45,497 bases of DNA from Myxococcaceae bacterium (GTDB lineage Bacteria > Myxococcota > Myxococcia > Myxococcales > Myxococcaceae), in contig SECN01000021.1 in NCBI GenBank assembly GCA_004173515.1, positions 1-45,497 on the forward strand, written 5' to 3'. Positions within the stretch are counted from its first letter, which is position 1. Each line of letters starts with the position of its first letter. The notes under the pieces were generated by a model. The model was not told the origin of the DNA, did not search any database, and worked only from the letters and a program-made list of their open reading frames with translations. A program made the position numbers and the translations under genes. Below, piece by piece: positions 40,298 to 45,497 of this stretch.

Positions 40298-42583
40298 ATG
40301 AAGAACTACACCGTCCAGGATGGCGACACGCCGCAGGGCCTCGCCTCGCTGTTTGGCTTCAGCGACTGGAAGAACATCTACGAGCACAAGTCCAACGAAA
40401 CCCTGCGCGGCAAGCGCGGACCCAACGAGATAAAACCCGGGGACAGCGTCACCATCCCGGATGCCTTCATCGAACTGCCCGGCGGCTCCAGCGCCGCGCT
40501 GCTCGCGTCGGAGAAGCTGCCGCTGCCGCCCGTCATCATCGACGCGCACATGCACATCATGAGCGGCAATTGCACGCCGTTCCCGGTGGCGTACTACACG
40601 CAGTTGGAGCCCCGCGTGGGCGGCATCCTGTCGCCAGCCAGCTCCCGCAAGTTCCTCAACGGCGTGGGCAGCCTGCTCATCATCCAGTGGTTCCAACCCT
40701 TCCTGGGCTGGTCTCCGCGCAAGACGTTGCAGATTGGCGAGGACACCGTCGACCAGAACGACAGCGTCTTCTCCGCCTTCCGCAAGTCCGACGCGACGAA
40801 GCACCTGCGGGACGTCCAGCCGTCCTTCCTGGGCATCTCCATCGTGCTGACCATGGACATGGACCTGTGCCACCTGGATGGCTACAAGGGCCAGACCGTC
40901 TACACGAAGGCGCAGCCGCCGGGCGCGAAGAAGCCCGTGTATACCTTCAGCACCCGGCTCACCGGGGACGTGAACGAGCGGCCCGACCTGAGCGCCGCGC
41001 ACCCCGCCGAGTGGGGCATCTTCGAGCAGTGGAGCGCGCAGGTGCTGGCCACGAAGACCGCATGCGCGGAGCATCCGCTGCGGCTCATCCCCATGTATCA
41101 CTATGAGCCGCGGCGCTTCTCGCAGTGGACGGGCAAGGAAGGCGCCTTCCCGGAGGCCTCGCTCGCGCCCAACTGGGACCGGCCCTTCACGGAGCTGGCC
41201 ACGAAGTCCCAGGCGGGCATGTTCGCGGGCTTCAAGATGTACACGTCGCAGGCCTACCAGCCCACCGACCCGAACGTGCCTTCACTGGCGCCGTTCTTCG
41301 CGCGGTGCGCCGCCGAGGGCGTGCCCATCATGACCCACTGCACGCCGAGCGGGCACTTCACCCACGACCGCAAGCTGTACATCGAATTGGACAAGGCCGC
41401 GGCCAGCGCGCTCAGCCAGGCGGACAAGGACGCCTACTCCGACGCGCGGACGAAGCGGGACGCGTACCTGGACGCGAAGGAGCGCTTCTCCACGAAGGAG
41501 AAGACCTTCGAGGACTACTGCAAGCAGCACGGCCTGCCGCTCGACCCGTACCTGTACCAGCAGTACGGCACGCTCGCGCCGGAGATGGCCGCCATCTCCT
41601 CGCTGCCGACCGACCCCGAATACTGGAAGGCCTACGGCGAATACAACGACGCCCGCGCCGACCTGGATGAGACGGGCGAGCGCTACGAGCACGCCGCGCG
41701 CCTCGTCCGCATGCACGAGGACATGCCGGCGCGGCTGGCGCGGGCCGGGGGCGACTCGGAGAAGATGCTCCAGGATCCACCCCTGCGCCTGAAGTACTTC
41801 AAGGAGAAGCACCTGCACCCGGAGGCGTGGCGGCCGCTGCTGGAGCGCCATCCGAAACTCAAGCTGTGCCTGGCCCACTTCGCCTCGGACCGGTGCCTGT
41901 GGTGGCACTACCTGGACGATGAGAACGGCAAGTGCTTCGACGAGGACGACGTGCCCTATGAGAAGAACTGGGTGACGTCCATCGTGGATCTCTGCAAGCA
42001 GTACGACAACTTCCACACGGACCTGTCGTACCTGCCCCTGCTGGAGCCGCTGGTGAAGACGCCGGAGCGCTCCAAGAAGGAGAAGAAGGCCAACCAGCAG
42101 CGGGAGAAGCAGATGCCCCTGCTGTGGGAGGGGCTGGCCAAGGTGTGCAAGCAGAAGCACATGCTGACGAAGATCATGTTCGGCACTGACTGGTACATGA
42201 TCCTCGCGTCGAAGAAGAAGTACTCGAAGTGGTACGAGGAGACCATCAAGGGGCTGGCGCTCGTGGAGGAGCGGCTCAAGCTGCCCCGGAAGATCAACCT
42301 CTTCTACCAGTTCGCCGTGGTCAACCCGATGCGCTTCTACGGGCTGCCCGTCATCGCGGACAACCTCAAGAAAGGCATCGAGGCCTTCGTCGAAAGCAGC
42401 CCGCTGACGGAGGAGGAGAAGGCGGAGCGCTTCGCCAAGACGCAGGAGCGGATGATGCGCAACCATCCCATCCTGAAGAACCTCGCCGCCGTGCTGGAGA
42501 AGGTGGAGAGCGCGCCCGGCGACGACAAGGGCCTGCTCTACGAGGATCAGGTCCGCTTCGTGAACGTGGTGCCCACGTCGTGA
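40298..42583 (+). CDS. LysM-amidohydrolase fusion, candidate VgrG-linked T6SS effector
   Basis: The 761-residue protein begins with a LysM module (about 1-55: Y-T-V-Q-D-G-D-T-P-Q-G-L-A, ending I-K-P-G-D-S-V-T-I-P). An amidohydrolase (ACMSD/amidohydrolase-2-like) barrel follows, with the full metal constellation visible by order: D82-A-H84-M-H86, K313 in G-F-K-M-Y, H347 in M-T-H-C-T, H527 in L-A-H-F and D631 in F-G-T-D-W-Y. An insertion of about 150 residues with helical, charged sequence (about 360-510) separates the two single His. Two features point to a T6SS cargo: position 18 bases after vgrG, and an N-terminal LysM as in several known T6SS effectors. Substrate unknown; no signal peptide. 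Confidence 0.8.
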   Translation: MKNYTVQDGDTPQGLASLFGFSDWKNIYEHKSNETLRGKRGPNEIKPGDSVTIPDAFIELPGGSSAALLASEKLPLPPVIIDAHMHIMSGNCTPFPVAYYTQLEPRVGGILSPASSRKFLNGVGSLLIIQWFQPFLGWSPRKTLQIGEDTVDQNDSVFSAFRKSDATKHLRDVQPSFLGISIVLTMDMDLCHLDGYKGQTVYTKAQPPGAKKPVYTFSTRLTGDVNERPDLSAAHPAEWGIFEQWSAQVLATKTACAEHPLRLIPMYHYEPRRFSQWTGKEGAFPEASLAPNWDRPFTELATKSQAGMFAGFKMYTSQAYQPTDPNVPSLAPFFARCAAEGVPIMTHCTPSGHFTHDRKLYIELDKAAASALSQADKDAYSDARTKRDAYLDAKERFSTKEKTFEDYCKQHGLPLDPYLYQQYGTLAPEMAAISSLPTDPEYWKAYGEYNDARADLDETGERYEHAARLVRMHEDMPARLARAGGDSEKMLQDPPLRLKYFKEKHLHPEAWRPLLERHPKLKLCLAHFASDRCLWWHYLDDENGKCFDEDDVPYEKNWVTSIVDLCKQYDNFHTDLSYLPLLEPLVKTPERSKKEKKANQQREKQMPLLWEGLAKVCKQKHMLTKIMFGTDWYMILASKKKYSKWYEETIKGLALVEERLKLPRKINLFYQFAVVNPMRFYGLPVIADNLKKGIEAFVESSPLTEEEKAERFAKTQERMMRNHPILKNLAAVLEKVESAPGDDKGLLYEDQVRFVNVVPTS

Positions 42584-42602
42584 CACGCCTCCTGGAGCCT
42601 GA

Positions 42603-43691
42603 ATGCCTCCCGTGCCTCCCACGCTCAGCCAGAGCCTGCCCTTCCCGTCGGAGGCCCGGAGCCAGCCGCTGCCGGTGACGTCGGAGCAACTGGCGTTGGT
42701 GATGCCCACGTCCCGCGCGGGCGCCGCGGCCGTCATCCTCTTTGATGAAACCCTGCGCCTGCTGGAACTGGGCGCGGGCTCCGCCCAGACGTCCCGGGTG
42801 GACAAGGGCTACCTGCCGCAGGTGTCCGGAGGCAGCCTCCAGGCCATTGCTCCGGCGGTGGTGCCGGATGCGTGCGCGTACCTCCAGTCACGGCTGCTGG
42901 TCGTCTATGACCTGGCGAAGCAGCGCCACCAGGTGCACATGGCCGCGGACGACCTGGAGGAGACGCCGGTGGCCGCGCGGTGGCTGTCGGTGGAGCCGCG
43001 CCGCATCGCCGTGCTGGTACGGGATTTGACGCGCTACCTGGACACCGGCCACGCGGACTTCCGGCTGCGCGTGCTGGACCTGAGCGGACCCGAGGCGGAG
43101 ACGGTGGGTCAGTTGGACATGGGCACCGACGGAGGCTTCGTCTGGGACGCGGGCGCCGGGGTGCTCGTGGTGCGCAAGGACACCGAGGTGCAGGTGCACG
43201 GGCCCGCGCTGGACGGACCCATGAATCATCCGCTGGCGCGCGCGCTGGAGGCGCTGCTGGCGGGCTCCGGTGGCCTGCGGTTGGAGCGGCTGCGGCTGCA
43301 TCCCACCCAGCCGGTGGCGGTCTTCACCGTCGCGGGCGTGGCGTCCTCGGACAAGGACAAGGACCGGGACGTGGCCGGCATCTGGCGGGCGACCTGGGAC
43401 GCGAAGGACGCGACGCTGACGCCGCTGGTGAAGCTGTCGCCCCTGGAGCGGGTAAAGCTGGGGGAGTTCTCACCGGAGGGCGGCTGGCTCACCTATCTCC
43501 AGACGGAGCCGGGCCCCTCGCGCCTCTACGCCCAGCAGGTGCTGGGGACGCCGGGGCCGCCCCATGCGCTGGGCTCGCTGGAGGATGCCAGGAACCTGCT
43601 CTGGACGCGGGCCCCGCTGGCGCTCGCGGCCGTGATGCCTCGCAAGCAGCTCATCACGCGGTGGGACTTCGGCCGGGCTCCGGGACCCTGA
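42603..43691 (+). CDS. Propeller-like protein downstream of the LysM-amidohydrolase; candidate immunity or accessory
   Basis: The 362-residue soluble protein starts 19 bases after the effector-like gene. The sequence is beta-rich with propeller-like repeats: V-A-A-R-W-L-S-V-E-P-R-R-I-A-V-L-V-R-D-L, F-R-L-R-V-L-D-L-S-G-P-E-A-E-T-V-G-Q-L, G-G-F-V-W-D-A-G-A-G-V-L-V-V-R, and L-G-E-F-S-P-E-G-G-W-L-T-Y-L-Q-T-E (TolB/WD40-like). I recognise no specific family. Its place at the end of the vgrG operon fits an immunity protein or a folding/loading factor, but no direct evidence distinguishes them. It has no signal peptide. Confidence 0.65.
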   Translation: MPPVPPTLSQSLPFPSEARSQPLPVTSEQLALVMPTSRAGAAAVILFDETLRLLELGAGSAQTSRVDKGYLPQVSGGSLQAIAPAVVPDACAYLQSRLLVVYDLAKQRHQVHMAADDLEETPVAARWLSVEPRRIAVLVRDLTRYLDTGHADFRLRVLDLSGPEAETVGQLDMGTDGGFVWDAGAGVLVVRKDTEVQVHGPALDGPMNHPLARALEALLAGSGGLRLERLRLHPTQPVAVFTVAGVASSDKDKDRDVAGIWRATWDAKDATLTPLVKLSPLERVKLGEFSPEGGWLTYLQTEPGPSRLYAQQVLGTPGPPHALGSLEDARNLLWTRAPLALAAVMPRKQLITRWDFGRAPGP

Positions 43692-43700
43692 CGGCCGGCT

Positions 43701-44477
43701 TCAGCGGGACAGCGCGAGGAGGATGAACGTCGGCACGGCGGCGACGAGCACACCGGCTCCGAGCGCGAGCACCTTCTGGAGGAAGAACAGGTCCTCCAGC
43801 GTCTCCACCAGCGCGCCCTCCAGCCGGTTGATGGCCAGCGTCTCCAGCTCCCGCACCGCCGTCGGAACGTCCGGTGCTGTCACCACCGCGCGCAGGGCGA
43901 TGAGGCCCAGGACGCGGCGGGACTGCTCCATCAGGAACCGCTCCAGCCGCTCGGTGCGGGAGGGCGGCGCATCAGGCTCCTCCGGTAGCTCCTTCAAGTG
44001 CTCGGCGACGGACTGCTCGATGGCGCGGGTGAGCTCCTCGCGGCTGGTGGTTCCGGCACCCCGCAGGCGCCGGGCGGCCTGGAGCGTCGCGGGCTTGAGG
44101 ACCGCGTAGGCGTAACGCATCAGCCCGCGCTCCTGCGCCTCGTGGGCGAGCCGGGCGCTGACGCCGTGGACCATCAGCACGTAGCCCCCGGAGAGGGCCA
44201 GGGCGAGCGGCGTGAGCACGAAGCTCAGCACTTCCAGCCACACGGGCGTGGGCGCGGCGCCGGACAGGCGGGGCACCAGCACGAAGACGCCGGCCATCAC
44301 CAGGCCGAAGGTGCCGAAGAGCAAGAAGCCCTTCAGCGCGCCCCAGAATCCGGTCCCCACCAGCGAAGGCACCACGCTCACGAGCAGCCGCAGCCCTGCA
44401 CGGGCCATCCCCGCCATGCGTTCGCGCTGGCGGCTGGGCGGGGCTTCCTCCTTCACTTCCACGAGGGCGGTGCTCAT
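43701..44477 (-). CDS. Multi-pass membrane protein of unknown function
   Basis: The 258-residue protein has two to three N-terminal membrane segments (around residues 48-70 and 82-104), a soluble helical stretch (about 110-225, with A-I-E-Q-S-V-A-E-H-L-K-E-L-P and R-F-L-M-E-Q-S-R-R-V-L-G-L) and a C-terminal segment (about 235-256, V-L-A-L-G-A-G-V-L-V-A-A-V-P-T-F-I-L-L). I recognise no family. It is translationally coupled to the upstream gene (4-base ATGA overlap) and converges on the VgrG operon with a gap of only 9 bases. Confidence 0.75.
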   Translation of the reverse strand: MSTALVEVKEEAPPSRQRERMAGMARAGLRLLVSVVPSLVGTGFWGALKGFLLFGTFGLVMAGVFVLVPRLSGAAPTPVWLEVLSFVLTPLALALSGGYVLMVHGVSARLAHEAQERGLMRYAYAVLKPATLQAARRLRGAGTTSREELTRAIEQSVAEHLKELPEEPDAPPSRTERLERFLMEQSRRVLGLIALRAVVTAPDVPTAVRELETLAINRLEGALVETLEDLFFLQKVLALGAGVLVAAVPTFILLALSR

Positions 44478-44878
44478 CGCGCCTGCTCCTGGGCCAGCTC
44501 GGCGGCGGCCCACCGGTCCACCTCTTCGGCGGAGGGCGGTGACAGTGGCACGGCGGTGGGCTTCGGATCACGGCGGCGGCGCCACCACACCAGCAGCGCG
44601 GCGGCGCCAAACAGCACGGCCCCGAAGGCCAGCCGGGGCAGCAGTCCGAAGCTGGGGCTGATGCGCCCGCCCTCGTCCCTCCAGGCCTTGAAGCTTCCCG
44701 CTGCGGCGAGCACCCCGAGCAGGGCGGCGACGCAGAGGACGTCGCCGCTGGACGGCCCCGGCACGAGTCCCAGCAGTCCGAGCAGCACGGCCACGGTCCA
44801 TAGCAGCACGCGGCCCACGCGGAAGTCCGTCATCTTCATCAGCACGGCCGCCACCGGCCGTGAGCCTTCACCGCTCAT
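44474..44878 (-). CDS. Small membrane protein of unknown function
   Basis: The 134-residue protein has three hydrophobic segments (about 23-42 L-L-W-T-V-A-V-L-L-G-L-L-G-L-V, 46-62 V-L-C-V-A-A-L-L-G-V-L, and 82-98 L-A-F-G-A-V-L-F-G-A-A-A-L-L-V-W-W) followed by a basic R-R-R-R-R-D and an acidic tail. It is the first gene of a two-gene operon whose ATGA overlap couples it to the larger membrane protein. No family is recognised. M14 or M16 are alternative starts. Confidence 0.65.
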   Translation of the reverse strand: MSGEGSRPVAAVLMKMTDFRVGRVLLWTVAVLLGLLGLVPGPSSGDVLCVAALLGVLAAAGSFKAWRDEGGRISPSFGLLPRLAFGAVLFGAAALLVWWRRRRDPKPTAVPLSPPSAEEVDRWAAAELAQEQAR

Positions 44879-44932
44879 GTGTTGCCCCCGGTGGGGTCAG
44901 TCTAGGTTGGTCGCTGGAAAATCGTTACCCGA

Positions 44933-45422
44933 TCCCGTGACTCGAAGTGCTTCGCGAGGACGCGCGTCTCGCGGAACGCCGCCGTAGGCCGCGACGTCGC
45001 GCTGGAATGGACGCCGGGGCGGTCCATGGGCAGAGGCGTCCCCTGGACCCACTTCACGCCGAACCTGTCCGACTGTCGGACCGGTTTGCGCCATCTGAAG
45101 CCATGAGCCGTGCCGGACTGCCAAGGCAACGAGGGCGGTGGACCTCTTCAGTCCATACCCGAAGTGCTGCGCTAGGACGCGCGCCTCGCGGAGTGTCGCC
45201 GTGGACCGCGATGTCGCGTTGGGGCCGACGCCAGGGCGGGTCCACGGGCAGAGGCGTCCGCCGGGCCACTTCACGGCGAACCGGTCCGACTGTCGGACCG
45301 GTTTGCGCCACCTGAATTCGCAGGCCGCGATGTCGTGCTGGCGCGAACGCCAGGATGGGTTCACGGGCAGAGGCGTCCGCCGGGCCACTTCACGGCGAAC
45401 CGGTCCGACTGTCGGACCGGTT
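44933..45422. repeat. Degenerate direct-repeat array with a conserved dyad
   Basis: Three imperfect copies start near 44933, 45157 and 45317. The last two share a block running from GGGCAGAGGCGTCC through CACTTCACGGCGAACC, and all share the dyad GTCCGAC-T-GTCGGAC centred at 45074, 45291 and 45410. One minus-strand frame stays open through the array, but the repeated CGG/CCG content and lack of a plausible fold argue against coding. It resembles interspersed intergenic repeats of myxobacterial genomes. Confidence 0.7.
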
Positions 45423-45497
45423 CGCCGTGAAGTGGCCCGGCGGACGCCTCTGCCCGTGAACCCATCCTGGCGTTCGCGCCAGCACGACATCGCGGCC
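45323..45497. repeat. Perfect 87-bp inverted repeat ending at the window edge
   Basis: Bases 45323-45409 and 45411-45497 are exact reverse complements around the single base 45410, the centre of the third GTCCGAC dyad. The fold-back ends exactly where the sequence ends, as expected for a fold-back assembly artefact, although a real cruciform or repeat pair cannot be excluded. Confidence 0.9.

Noticed and set aside
37826..41101. Minus-strand frame of 1091 codons opposite vgrG and the amidohydrolase gene
   Set aside because: It is an antisense shadow rich in His, Leu, Val and Arg; both plus-strand genes have unmistakable family motifs.
44897..45490. Minus-strand frame of 197 codons across the terminal repeats
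   Set aside because: The frame is open because of repeat composition. Its sequence repeats with the DNA repeats and includes the fold-back, so coding is unlikely.

Overview
The window is high-GC DNA that reads as a myxobacterium of the Myxococcus/Corallococcus type. This rests on the many secreted or lipobox proteins with Asp-Ala-Gly-Thr linkers and Cys-rich modules, the VCBS and RCC1 fragments, the Imm11/Imm49/HNH-type toxin cassette, a VgrG island and the strong GC3 codon bias. No rRNA, tRNA, CRISPR array or transposase was recognised. Both ends look unreliable. About the first 476 bases encode the tail of an acyl-CoA-responsive XRE-type regulator and the first 26-27 residues of a proteobacterial-looking response regulator, which then runs in frame into an Rhs protein. 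The last 175 bases form a perfect fold-back inverted repeat that stops at the window edge.

Layout. (1) 0.4-4.3 kb: a truncated Rhs protein, followed by gene debris (RCC1 fragment, VCBS fragment, a small frameshifted lipoprotein) and an intact CAP-domain protein. (2) 4.3-14.5 kb: mostly single secreted-protein genes: an Ig-like/ice-binding-fold lipoprotein, a zincin protease with three almost identical Fn3 repeats, a large Cys-rich lipoprotein, and a two-gene operon of a Cys-rich lipoprotein with a TPR-like membrane protein. Between them lie a LuxR-type regulator, an SDR oxidoreductase and a dienoyl-CoA isomerase-like crotonase. (3) 14.6-18.4 kb: a VOC protein, then a tight minus-strand operon of a ketosynthase-fold protein lacking its catalytic residues, an xHH/HNH-fold nuclease toxin, Imm11 and Imm49. 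(4) 18.7-23.6 kb: two translationally coupled exported proteins, a duplicated beta-helix protein and a coiled-coil protein ending in a D-x12-E-x-K nuclease-like motif. (5) 23.6-29.8 kb: a second CAP protein, a cupin gene divergent from a LysR gene, small secreted and NTF2-like proteins, a two-copy L7/L12-CTD membrane protein, and a MarR plus S41 peptidase region broken by apparent frameshifts. (6) 29.9-33.6 kb: a complete ferric-siderophore ABC importer operon (binding protein, two permeases, ATPase) behind a near-consensus Fur box. (7) 33.8-37.7 kb: a zinc-ribbon protein with a cytidine-deaminase-like HAE...PCxxC signature, a GH43-like lipoprotein and RNase HI. (8) 37.8-43.7 kb: a type VI secretion VgrG gene preceded by a sigma-54-like promoter, followed by a LysM-amidohydrolase fusion and a propeller-like protein, which look like an effector module. 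(9) 43.7-45.5 kb: two overlapping membrane-protein genes and a degenerate non-coding repeat array.

The most promising undescribed items are the VgrG-linked LysM-amidohydrolase with its downstream partner, the zinc-ribbon deaminase-like protein, the ketosynthase-like pseudoenzyme inside a toxin/immunity operon, and the beta-helix/nuclease-like secreted pair. All functional statements come from reading motifs. No database search was run.
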